Shown one piece after another: positions 47,408 to 57,500 of a stretch of 64,000 nucleotides of DNA. The stretch's first letter is position 1. The number at the start of each line of letters is the position of its first letter. The DNA comes from Pycnococcus provasolii. Taxonomy: Eukaryota; Chlorophyta; Pseudoscourfieldiophyceae; Pseudoscourfieldiales. The stretch covers positions 62,001 to 126,000 of the forward strand of contig CP150578.1 in NCBI GenBank assembly GCA_049487715.1, in the 5' to 3' direction. Both the position numbers and the translations under genes were made by a program. Below the pieces are notes generated by a model. The model was not told the DNA's origin. It saw nothing but the letters and a program-made list of their open reading frames with translations, and did no database searches.

Positions 47408-47808
47408 GCTTCAAGAAACACGCAGCAAACACGTGTAGAACACAAGAAAAACGCTGAACGCTCCAGGTCGTCCCATCCCTCTGAAACCCCTCCTAAACGA
47501 AAAGTGAAACGAAATCGAAATCGAAACCCCTAAACAGAAAAACACGAAACCCCTAATCGAAAAAGAAGATGCCCCAACCCTCCCCAACCCCTACTTATGA
47601 AACCAAGAGGTCCATTCCCAAGAGCCAAGACCAGTCGATGGGGAGTCGAAGGGGTATCCCCAGCAGAGCTTTTGGGAAAAAGATTGATCGTGAAATCCAT
47701 CGGATCCAACCTCTTATCGTGAATTTTCCTTTTGGGGGCTCTGTTCGTAGTACAACGCTGACGCCGAGCCTCGCCTCGTCGTACGCTCGCTCATTCTACA
47801 ACACAGCC
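47408..47808. other. divergent spacer, DcpS / PsaE
   Basis: No separate gene. It contains C-rich non-canonical telomere-like tracts with repeated AACCCCTAA and AAATCGAAA pieces (47475-47590), in line with the start-spacer pattern. Confidence 0.6.
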
Positions 47809-48748
47809 ATGCCCGCCATGTTGCAGCAAGCCACACTCGCCCGAGCACCTGCGCGCCGAGGTACGTATGCTTAGGCTTGTCCTTGTGGGTTTGGAGTAGT
47901 GAAAGTTTACTGTTCGTGATATCTGATATCGCTCTTTCTTGAAGAATTCTTCATCTTCATTCTTCGCATACATGGGTGGGGGGTCGTGGGGGTGTGTGGT
48001 GGGTTTCTGTGTGTGTATTTGGGTTTGTGTGTGTGTGCGTGCACATATTATTTGGTTTGCGATCTCGTTTTTCTGCTCGTCTCGGACTCTCTCGTATTTG
48101 ATCTCGTTTTCGCTGCGGCTCTGCGACTTGAGTTTCTCATACGAATCATACGCCGTGTCGTCTCGTCTTGCGGGGTCTGGAGATGATCAACAGGCAGGCA
48201 GGCAGGCAGGACGCCGCGACAACACATACAGGCAGGCGCGACAAATACGTGTTGTTTCATGCGGCGCCGATCACCGTCAGGCGCATGCACACGTCGCGTC
48301 GTCGTCCGTCGTGCTCGCGCGGCGGCAGAAGGCAGAAGACACAAGATCGTCGAGAGACCGGACTTGATGGACTTGAGTTGTGGGTTTCGGGGACTTCGGT
48401 GTCCCATCCTCCAAACGCACACACATCATAACAAACAACAAAAAACTAACACGCGATCGATCCCTCCCACCCAATATAACAACAGTCACCGCCTCCCGCC
48501 GTGCGTCGCTTCGCGTGCGCGCCGAGGATGCAAAAAAGGAGGACAAGCCGGCGCCCGTCGGCCCGCCGCGTGGATCGAGGGTGAAGATCCTGCGACCGGA
48601 GTCTTACTGGTTCAACGACACCGGTAAGGTGGTGAGCGTGGATCAGTCTGGCATTCGTTACCCTGTCGTCGTGCGCTTCGAAAAGGTGAACTACGCCGGT
48701 GTCAGCACGAACAACTACGCGCTTGACGAGGTTGAGGTTTGCAAATAA
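47809..48748 (+). CDS. PSAE: photosystem I reaction-centre subunit IV (PsaE), two exons
   Basis: Exon 1 is 47809-47860 and exon 2 is 48486-48748, giving 104 residues. The 625-base intron begins GTACGT and ends ACAACAG. The first 35 residues ([17 protein letters not shown], then [10 protein letters not shown]) are the plastid transit peptide. The mature part is Psa[44 protein letters not shown] through [10 protein letters not shown], an SH3-like fold. PsaE sits on the stromal side of PSI, helps ferredoxin docking and cyclic electron flow. Nuclear coding supports a green-lineage host. The intron has a CAGG tetranucleotide repeat (48192-48212) and a GT-rich part. Confidence 0.95.
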
Positions 48749-48967
48749 AGCCTTTTTTTTACGTTTCGATTGGCGACGTCCGATGGGAGGGGGTTTTGCC
48801 GTGCTGCATAGGTATGCCGTCCACACGTTGCTTGTGTGAGCATCTTGTAACTCGCGCGGAACACACCTAAAAAAAAAATAGAAAAAAAAAAGAATATCCC
48901 CTACGACACATAACCACACACACGAAAAAAAAAATTAAAAATAACACATCTTGTTGTTTGTCTTTTC

Positions 48968-50398
48968 TTATATGGTTGGACGCGGTCCAGACGACGAATC
49001 GCCAACTCCTGCACTACGTCGCAGCATCTCAACCATGCCACCACCACTGCCGCCACCACCTCGTCCAATCGTCGACAACCTGTCCTGACTTGCCAGAGAC
49101 ACACGAGGCACGCGCATTTTCCCCAAGGCTGGGACGGCATACTCCAGGCATACGAGGCAACCAACGGGTAGCATGAGCACAAGGCCGACGCAAATCATAA
49201 CCCAGCCGTCGACGCTCGTCTCCTTCGCCGTTGCGCCAAAGTACCCAGCGCCAGAAGTCACGTTCAGGGCGATGAACTCAGGGTCGGCGATGTGACGTAC
49301 GGTAATCATAACTGCAGGCAACGACGACTCCGCCGCGCCGATGCCAATCGCTGGCAAGCCGCTGGACGACTTTTCCAGACTTGCGCCGGTCGGCGATGAT
49401 GATGACGATGATGCCTCGGGAGCCTTTGTGCCGTTTCGCAGTTCGGCCGCGACGCGGTTCGCCATCATAACAGCTGCGGTGTTCACCTGCCGGTAGAGCG
49501 CCGTGCCCTCGCCGCGGAAGTACTGCGTGTGCATGCGACTGGGCCAGCAGCTCGCCTTATTCCCTGGTGCACGCATCCACGAGCCAGTTGCAGGGTCGCG
49601 CGCGACAACCACGCACAGCTCGCTTAAAATGAGCGTGTGCCCACATCCACCACCTCTCGTGCGCAGCATGACGCCACCGTGAATGCGGCACATCTTCGCA
49701 TTTTCGTGGGTGATTCTGTGCGTACGCAGAGGCGCTGGAGGCAGCTTGATTTGCGCCTGCACGCCGTCAGCACCTCCGTCGCTGCCAGCGACGCTCACCT
49801 CCACCTGCATGTCAGGCCCGCCTTCGTTTCCGTCGAGCTTAGCCTGGAAGGTGTGCGAGTACGTAAGTCCTTCGTATTCAGGAATGTCGTCGTGCTTCGA
49901 CTCCGTCTTGCTGAGCGACTGTCTCGCCTTGGACGGTGCTAGCTGAGTCGTGTCTCCCCACGGGCTCGACGCCACCGCAAAGCTCGCCTTTGCGAAGTCC
50001 GCACGTGCCGTTGCCTCCCAGCGGCTCACCGCGTCGACGTAGGGCTGCAGCCGTTCGCTTCTTGCTTCTCCAGCCGTCTCGGCGCTGGCCAAGCTCCACG
50101 CGCCGACGGCTATGAGGCACACTCCAGCCAGGCACACGAGCGCGGGCACGATGAACGACCTCTCGTCGGAAGAGCTTCTGTCTGCGTACGAGCCCGCATA
50201 CCTGCTTGGTGCGTATCTGTCGAGCTTCGTGTACCTACTTCTCGCGCTTCGCGACGCGTTCATGACGACAGCTGCGCTGGCGGACATGTTGCCACTACTA
50301 TTGTTGTTGTTGTAGTACGGGTAGTAGTCTTCGGTGCGCCGGCCCTGGAGTTCTTCTCTCAAAGACCTCTCCCTCGAGTTGGACCGGCGCACCGCCAA
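48968..50398 (-). CDS. two-pass membrane protein of unknown function
   Basis: The frame gives up to 476 residues; the first in-frame ATG is at 50287 (439 residues). One membrane helix lies near 81-105 (FIVPALVCLAGVCLIAVGAW) and a second near 400-425 (WVMICVGLVLMLPVGCLVCL). Between them is a 290-residue exoplasmic domain with several Cys residues, HGGVMLRTRGGGCGH, and VRHIADPEFIALNVTSGAGYFGA. The tail is Gly/Ser-rich. I do not recognise the family. Upstream of 50287 the frame stays coding-like (RRSNSRERSLREEL) back to a TTTTTTTTTCTTAAG acceptor-like site near 50421, so a 5' exon may exist. Confidence 0.7.
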   Translation of the reverse strand: MAVRRSNSRERSLREELQGRRTEDYYPYYNNNNSSGNMSASAAVVMNASRSARSRYTKLDRYAPSRYAGSYADRSSSDERSFIVPALVCLAGVCLIAVGAWSLASAETAGEARSERLQPYVDAVSRWEATARADFAKASFAVASSPWGDTTQLAPSKARQSLSKTESKHDDIPEYEGLTYSHTFQAKLDGNEGGPDMQVEVSVAGSDGGADGVQAQIKLPPAPLRTHRITHENAKMCRIHGGVMLRTRGGGCGHTLILSELCVVVARDPATGSWMRAPGNKASCWPSRMHTQYFRGEGTALYRQVNTAAVMMANRVAAELRNGTKAPEASSSSSSPTGASLEKSSSGLPAIGIGAAESSLPAVMITVRHIADPEFIALNVTSGAGYFGATAKETSVDGWVMICVGLVLMLPVGCLVCLEYAVPALGKMRVPRVSLASQDRLSTIGRGGGGSGGGMVEMLRRSAGVGDSSSGPRPTI

Positions 50399-50421
50399 GT
50401 GCGTCGCGTGCAGAATAGCTT

Positions 50422-51078
50422 AAGAAAAAAAAAGCCTGGGTACCTTCGGAGGTAAGGAAGAACCCAGAGGCTAATCCCCCCAAGCAAAGCAAACGAGCCA
50501 CTTAAGCACTTAACTTAACAAGAAACACAACAGAGAAGAAACAGCAAGAAACAGTCCAACCAACCAACCGAGCTGCAAGAAACGAACGACTTACACGTAT
50601 CGTGTGCCAGTGACCGATGTTCACACACGTGTTTTCGCGTCGTTGCTTGTGAAATGTCCGTGCCCGTGGAGGAACCTGCTGGTTTACGACGGACTGGAAT
50701 TGAAGTGCGACGACGGGTCCCTCCCTCACAAGCAGTTCAGTTTTAACTTTTTAGGTCTGTTTATGCCGCCTTGACGAGTTCAACCTGCCAGAACTTGCTG
50801 GCCTCAATATGTACATAAGGTTAGCTGAAGAGTAGAGCTCTGGACGGTTTTTTAATAGGGGTTAGGGTTAGGGTTAGGGTTAGGGTTAGGGTTAGGGTTA
50901 GGGTTAGGGTTAGGGTTAGGGTTCGTGTTAGGGCTAGGATTCTAGGGTTAGGGTTCGTGTGTGTGGGTGTGGTTTTTTCTTTGTGTGGCCATCTTTTTCT
51001 CCGTCGTCGCCATTTATTTAATTATTTCTTATTTTGCGGATAGATAAATAATAACTAACTAAGAAGAAGAAGAAGAAC
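50422..51078. other. divergent spacer, two-pass membrane protein / riboflavin synthase
   Basis: No gene beyond a possible short 5' exon of the membrane protein. The spacer holds the longest perfect telomere-type array in the window (50861-50933). Around it are GC-poor flanks and a CTT-like run before the riboflavin synthase start. Confidence 0.55.
50861..50957 (-). repeat. longest perfect interstitial (TTAGGG)n array
   Basis: About 12 uninterrupted TTAGGG copies (50861-50933), then diverged units (GTTCGTGTTAGGG, GGGCTAGGATTCTAGGG). It lies 122 bases before the riboflavin synthase start. Perfect copies imply recent addition or active upkeep. Confidence 0.96.
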
Positions 51079-51918
51079 ATGTCCGCCATGTCGCCTCAAA
51101 CATCGTCACGTTGTTGTTCACGGGGTCGGTCGCACGTCGGTGCTTCTTGTCTCGCTTCTTCCGTGTTTCTTGCGTGCCCTTGGCGCATTTCTCGTTCTCG
51201 CACTCCTGCTCCTCGCAATCGCAATCGCAGCAGCCATGCTCGTGGTTCCTCACGTCTCACGACGTGCGTGTTCACGGGCATCGTGCAGGGAAAAACCTCA
51301 GTCATCAGCAAGGACGTTATCAAGGAGAACGAAGCCATGGCGTTTCGCATGCAGTTTCCGAAAGGGGCGACGGAAAACCTTCAGGTGGGAGCGTCGGTCG
51401 CAATCAACGGAACGTGCCTGACGGCGGTGGAAATCGACCAAGAGAACGATACGGCACGCTTTGACCTCATCATTGAAACGCTGCGTGCGACGAACCTAGG
51501 CAAGCTCGACGTCGGCAGTGAGGCGAACTTCGAGCGTGCGGCGCGCATTGGCGACGAGATTGGCGGGCATAACGTCAGCGGACACGTAAACTGCGTTGCA
51601 CAGCTTGAGTCTGTGGAAGCGACGGACGAAAACCGACGACTTCTGTTCTCACTACCCAAGGACGTCGGGAGGTACGTGTTTGCTAAGGGGTTCGTCGCCG
51701 TCGACGGATGCAGCTTGACCGTAGGTGAGGTGGAGCGAGGCGACGAACACGACTCGTTCAGCGTGTACCTCATTCCTGAGACGTTGCGCGTGACGACGCT
51801 TGGCGGCTACACGCCTGGCGACGCCGTGAACATCGAGGCGGACGCGTCGACGGTCGCCGTCGTCGAGACGGTGGCGCGCGTTCTCGCGGAGAAGAACCTG
51901 GAATTGTCCTCACTGTAA
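51079..51918 (+). CDS. plastid riboflavin synthase
   Basis: The 279-residue protein has a plastid-type presequence (1-62, Ser/Arg/Ala-rich) followed by two lumazine-binding domains. Domain 1 starts CVFTGIVQGKTSV (from 63) and has INGTCLTAVE and ETLRATNLG. Domain 2 has FERAARIGDEIGGHNVSGHVN, VDGCSLTVGEV and IPETLRVTTLG. The two GxCLT/GCSLT motifs mark the ligand sites. The trimeric enzyme dismutates two 6,7-dimethyl-8-ribityllumazines to riboflavin. The DEIGGHxxSGHV stretch resembles the E. coli type. The start is placed at 51079; a second Met is three codons on. Confidence 0.92.
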   Translation: MSAMSPQTSSRCCSRGRSHVGASCLASSVFLACPWRISRSRTPAPRNRNRSSHARGSSRLTTCVFTGIVQGKTSVISKDVIKENEAMAFRMQFPKGATENLQVGASVAINGTCLTAVEIDQENDTARFDLIIETLRATNLGKLDVGSEANFERAARIGDEIGGHNVSGHVNCVAQLESVEATDENRRLLFSLPKDVGRYVFAKGFVAVDGCSLTVGEVERGDEHDSFSVYLIPETLRVTTLGGYTPGDAVNIEADASTVAVVETVARVLAEKNLELSSL

Positions 51919-52478
51919 TGAAAAACAACACAACACGTTAATTAATTAATTTTCGAGACGAAAATAGTCTGTGCATAATTTGCTTTATTATATAGTATTT
52001 ATCTATCGATCTAGAACAATCGGTCCCTTGCAGTGATGCCGTCAAGCCGAACAGCTCACTATAGATAGTATTTGTGACGACGTCTAGAAACTGCTTGTCT
52101 ACTACTAAGTGGATTTTTGTAAGGTGAAGAAAGATTGCTTGAAGTTAGGTTAATGATATTAAAACCACCCTTGCTAGTTTGTGTCTGAGAGTTAGGATCT
52201 AATGTTGGAGGTAGATAGATTTAAGATGAGTGACTATTATATCATTAGTAATATCACCGAGATGTGAAAACTGTTCAAAAAGAGACAGACTAGGAGAGCC
52301 TCGAAACTCGAGAACAACTCACGTATAAGTGGAATAACGCTCTCTCTTGTATTTGGTACTCTGTAGAATATTCACCAACCAGGATTGCCAACTATATATT
52401 TTTTCCGCAGTCGAGTCGGGAAAGAAGTTCCGGAGGATTTTATATTTTTATCAATCTACTTGAATGAATACAGGTGCT

Positions 52479-52516
52479 TGTCAGGTCACACCAGTGACCG
52501 CACGATGCCACCCTGA
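52479..52516 (+). repeat. 38-base direct repeat, copy 1
   Basis: Identical to 53477-53514. It contains the inverted pair GGTCAC-ACCA-GTGACC, able to form a short hairpin. Confidence 0.9.
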
Positions 52517-52872
52517 TAAACAAAGAACACCAAGCCACGCCAAACACGAGCTCCACAATGTCAAGAACGTGTATACACCACACCAAAACACACCTCACAA
52601 CTACTCCTTGAGCTCCACTTCTCCACACTTTCGGCTCACGCCTTAATGTAAAGCTAAGTTGAAGTAAAGAGTTGTAGTAACAAGTGTAAAACAACCACAC
52701 CTCGCCACGCCACGCCACACCTTGCCGACTATATACTCAAACGTATATAAAAACGCGTCGACAACTAAAAGAGCGCACCGCACCAAAGGGAGGTACGTCA
52801 CTCGGGCCGGGAAACCCTCGGGCCGTCACCGACACCTATCCAACCAAATGTGAAGACACTAGGGGTTTGACA

Positions 52873-53306
52873 CTTGTAAGGGTCCCCCGGGGATCTCATC
52901 CCTGGAACCCCTGATTGCCCCAGATTGCATTTGGATTAGGTTCCCAGATTCTGGTGGCATCTCCCCCATGTCGTGCTTTGCCCCTTAAGGCCACCTAAGC
53001 CTTTTATGTAACGCCATTATTCGGAATCAATTGTGTGTGTGTGTGTGTAGTGTGTGTGTGTGGGTGACGACCCCACAGGGCCCAACCTTCTTGTAAGGGT
53101 CCCCCGGGGATCTCATCCCTGGAACCCCTGATTGCCCCAGATTGCATTTGGATTAGGTTCCCAGATTCTGGTGGCATCTCCCCCATGTCGTGCTTTGCCC
53201 CTTAAGGCCACCTAAGCCTTTTATGTAACGCCATTATTCGGAATCAATTGTGTGTGTGTGTGTGTAGTGTGTGTGTGTGGGTGACGACCCCACAGGGCCC
53301 AACCTT
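52873..53306 (+). repeat. perfect tandem duplication, 2 x 217 bases
   Basis: Copy 1 is 52873-53089 and copy 2 is 53090-53306. By eye they are identical, including the internal GT microsatellite and the CCCCCGGGG and CCCCTTAAGG elements. Identity of a whole unit with a microsatellite suggests a very recent event or an assembly duplication. Confidence 0.9.
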
Positions 53307-53476
53307 CTTACGTCGTCACACCAAATCCTCACCTCCACATAAGAGGTATCCCACACCTCAACCTTCTCGTTCACCAACCAACACCAAACAAAACACCCAC
53401 TCACCTCACCATGCAAGAAGGGGGACAACCAAAACCCCAACGCCCTCCTGCACCCGCGGCCTCGTAACCCGACAGC

Positions 53477-53514
53477 TGTCAGGTCACACCAGTGACCGCA
53501 CGATGCCACCCTGA
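53477..53514 (+). repeat. 38-base direct repeat, copy 2
   Basis: Identical to 52479-52516, 998 bases downstream. With copy 1 it brackets the tandem duplication, as a repeat-flanked insertion would. Confidence 0.9.
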
Positions 53515-53738
53515 ACCCACCGCCTCGGTTGTGGTGTTGCTCTGCACGCTAGGAAAGAGCTTGCACCCAACCGAAACCGTAGCTGCGTTATCACACCAAT
53601 CCCAGCGGTGCCTCAGGATCTGCCACAAACAGCCATCCAGCGTCACGCGGTTGCCGCACCAATTGCTCCTTATCACGCGCACTACCAAAAACACAAATCC
53701 ATGCGCATTGGCGCTGGCGCCCAACCCTCGGTAGATTG

Positions 53739-54290
53739 CTAATGATCGCCACACGCTCCTTGAGTGATACGCCTCACCAAGTCAGCGGTTGCCGCCACAC
53801 GGTCCACGCGCACTTCACCACGGTTCTCATTGCCGCCAGTGCCCTCCAGGTGCAGGCACAACCGCGCGGTAATCCCGCGCGCCGTCAATGCAGCGATCTC
53901 CGTGACCTTGTCACCTGAATTGCTGGCTGATTGAACGTCCGTCCAAGGCACATCAGCCGTTTGGTTATTCGCCAGTGGCGCCTCGGTGCCAGTGTCAACC
54001 AGCGACTCAGGTGGCCGTTGCCACTCGCTGTCGATTGCCACAGCGCCCAGGCAGGTGAACCAGTTGCAGTGTTTGCCACGATGCATGCCATCACCGTAGC
54101 GTAAGTTGCCTGATACACTTTGCTCTGGTGGAGCTGCTGGAAGTTGGCCGACCACGCCACCAGCGTATCCACTGATTCCACCCCTGTTAGAGGCTCTAGC
54201 CTTGCGGCCTGACCATAATTTTGGGTTGTAACCACGTCATTTGACCATTTGGCAGACTTGTTTGGGTCCTCGGGTTTATAGAAGAAAAAA
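53739..54290 (-). pseudogene. possible decayed coding sequence, unknown (retroelement-like?)
   Basis: Two overlapping minus-strand frames seem to share one ancestral coding sequence. One (54290 to about 53960) reads DPNKSAKWSNDVVTTQNY and LVAWSANFQQLHQ; the other (54155 to 53739) has an LVDTGT motif, which recalls an aspartic-protease active site. Together they vaguely suggest a Gag/protease remnant. The sequence carries no recognisable reverse transcriptase. The call is weak; alternatives are chance frames or an unannotated multi-exon gene, since a T-rich tract precedes it. Confidence 0.25.
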
Positions 54291-54573
54291 AAAATAGGAC
54301 AAAGGAATACTCACTCAACGAGGTATCCCCCCTTCATTCCAACGAGGACTACCCCGGGGGCACAAGTTTAAAGTTTTGCTTTTCTTATCCACAATCAGTC
54401 AGTCACCCAGGGTTTTCCCCAAGGGGGGAGCCGCCGCCGTCCTGCCCTGCCCAAAGTCCCTCCCCTTTCTTTCTACCTGCTTCCCCACCACGTCGTCCAG
54501 CACGTCAACACGCACGTGAAGTCTTGCCCCTCCCTCCTCCTCCCTCCTGCTCCCCCTCCCTCCTCCCGGCTCT

Positions 54574-57500
54574 ATGGGCTCGCCTCATTCTATGTCGTCT
54601 TATTTGGACTCCATTCGTAAGTTCTACGGGGGTGAAGAAGCTGCCGATAATAACGAAGCTGCGGAAGGTGGTAACGAAGACGGTATTGGTGTTGGTGGTT
54701 CTGGTTCGGATTCTGATTCGGATTCCATCCCGTTTTCTGATTCGGAGAACTCGGGAGAAGGTTCTGAGGGTGACTCGGACGTCGACTACACGATTTCTGC
54801 TCCGGTGAGGTCGCAGGACGCCAGGGTATTTACCTCGTCATCATCGGAGGAGGTGTCTGAGGACGGGTCGTCTTCTGAAGAAGAGGAGGAGGAAGTTGAC
54901 GTTGACGTTGACGACGATTTCGACGAGGAGGAGGCTTCTGAGGAGTCTGCATCCATTTCTGCTTCTGAAATATCGTCTTCGGTTGACACAGCAACAACAA
55001 CAACAACAACAAAGACGGAAAACGCGCCCGTTCCTGAAAATATCGAGAGCGGGGCTGTGACTTCATCCAAATCAACAATCATGGAGCCGGAACAACAGCA
55101 ACAGCAGCAGGAAGATATGCCGCCGCCAACGGAGCAGCCGACCGAAACCGCAGAAGAACCGCCCAAGCAGGAAGAACAGCAACAACCATCTGAACCAACA
55201 ACACGCACGTACGCCGCTGCTACAGCCACCGGAGGAGGATCCGGAGGAGGGTCGTCCATGCCGAGTCTGCCAACCGTTCAGAGACCTCGACCTACAGCCT
55301 CAGCCGCTGCAGCAGCCGCGCCGACGCAAACGCAAGAGGTGGTCGCCGCCAGTCAGACGCAGCAGCAGCGCTCGAACGATCCGAGGCTCAGTGAGCTGCA
55401 CACGTACATGCGTGACCTGCGCATCAAGTGGATGCGCATCGCAAGCAGGCTCGGAAAGAACGACAGGCACAGCGTCGTTGCGCAAGTCCTGTACCGCATC
55501 AACCTCGCGGAGGAACGCATCGCGGACAAGCTCACGCGAGCTCCGGGCACGCAGCCTACGCCGCGACGTGGACCCGCGCAGGCGGTGGAATCATTCAAAC
55601 CGGACACGGGCGAGCGAGCTGAGGCGACGGAGCTCGAAAACACGCAGGGCGAGTCCGCCAAGCTCGGCGTAACAATCACCATTCTCATGCTCGGCAAGGC
55701 GGGAACCGGCAAGACGGAAACGCTGCGCGCGCTCCTCGCCGAAGATCCGAACGCCGACGTTCCATCCGCCGACGCGTCCGGAGACGGAACGAGCAAGCCG
55801 TACGTGGCAACGGGAACCGTCAAGGGCATTGAGCTGCGCGTGATTGATACGCCAGGTCTGCGCACGGGCGCCGGCGATGCGGCGACGAACCAGAACAACC
55901 TCAGAAAGGTCAAGACGCTCACGAAGAAGTACAAGCCGGATATCGTGCTCTACTTTGATCGACACGACATCCCGTCGCCGAACGTCGCGGCGGACGTACC
56001 GCTGCTGTGGGCCATCACCGAAACATTCGGGAGCAGCCTTTGGTACCACGCGATTCTTGTCTTCACGCACGCGGCTTCGATGCCACCCGAAAACAACGGG
56101 CAGCAGATCCAGTACGACCTCTACAAGCAGCGACGCACGCAGATCAGCCAAAACCTCGTGAGACAGCTGAGCGGAAATCCCGGCCTCATGAATCCCGTGT
56201 CGTGCGTCGAGAACAGCCCAAAGGTGCGCCGAAATCGCGCGGGCGAGGCTTGCCTTCCTGATGGCACGGCGTGGCTGCCGTATCTGCTCCTTCTGATTTC
56301 GGGAAGCGCTCTGCTCGCGGATGCGAATGCCAAGCTGCAGATTTGGAATCTGCGCAACGAGAACGAGGTTGGCTACGGCAAACTCCTCGACGGCGAGGGC
56401 GGCGGCGTGCGTGGACTGCTGAAACGATTTGGACCTCGCGTCCTCGCAGGCCACGTGATGAAAAAGGTCAAGGGTATCCTAATGATTCACGACAAGGACG
56501 CGGGAGGGCTCAACCCACTGCAACGGCTCATGCGGCAGCAGCAGCCACCTCCCATGCCATTCCTGCTCTCGAACCTGATCACGTCGCGCAAGCCTAAGAA
56601 GAGAGACGAGGGAATGCTTGACAAGCCGCCGAAGAGTGTGCTCGCGAACATGAAGGTGGCTGATCGAGCGAATCTGCTGAAAGACATTCGCGAGCAAAAG
56701 GAGCAGGAGCTTCTTGAAAGCGATGAGAAGATTACAGTTCCCGCGCCGGACACGCCGATGCCACCCACGTTCGACGCGGAGAACCTGAACGCTCACCGCT
56801 ACCGCCACCTCGAGGGATTCCAGCGATGGCAGTTCCGCCCAATCTTGGATCAACAGGCGTATGATCACGAGGACGGCGTCGAAGGTGTGACGCTTGATCG
56901 CATGTACAACGGTTTCAGCCTACCTGACACGCTTGGTGGCCGACGCCGCTGGCCGTGCAGCCTGAGTGGGCAGCTTCAGAAGGACAAGAAAAGCTACAGC
57001 CTCACGCTCGACGGCGAGGGCACCGTGCACTACGGTCTGGATGGCGAAAAGGGCAGGGCGTCCACCACCTACGGTTTCGACCTACAGACGGTGGGAGACA
57101 AGGAAATGCTGCGCACTGTTCGCGCTGACGCGCGTTACAAAATCATGCAAGGCCTTAAGATGGGCCTTGGCGGAAACATGTGCGAGCTGCGTGGCCAGAA
57201 CTATGGCTACAAAGCCGAGGCGCGTCTGCGACCCATGTCGTGGGCAAAGTTCAACGTTGCCGCCGGCATGATGAAGAGCAGGGTGGATAAGATTCCTGAT
57301 GCTCACGGCATGAATCTCGAGCTTCTGCTTAGAAGCCCGCTGCAGACGGATACTCGCGACGACGAGCCGCAGAAAAAGAACGATCCGTTCCAGCTTGCCA
57401 TGAGCGCATCGTTCATGAAGTGGCGCAACGAGGTTGCGAAGGGGATGAACATCAACGGGCAAATGCTTGCGAGCTCCTTGATTCCTGACGAGTATGTGGG

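Larger units (their letters stand above)
51919..54573. other. 2.65-kb gene-poor region with insert-like features
   Basis: No intact gene. 51919-52470 is AT-rich, unlike the rest. 52479-53514 is bounded by two identical 38-base repeats and contains a perfect 217-base tandem duplication. 53520-54290 has average GC and several overlapping minus-strand frames (91-138 codons) that look like a decayed coding sequence. 54340-54570 is C/T-rich sequence with GGGTTTTCCCC next to the TOC159 start. Confidence 0.6.

Noticed and set aside
47939-48367. 142-codon frame inside the PsaE intron
   Set aside because: Derived from microsatellite and intron sequence; the PsaE splice model explains the region.
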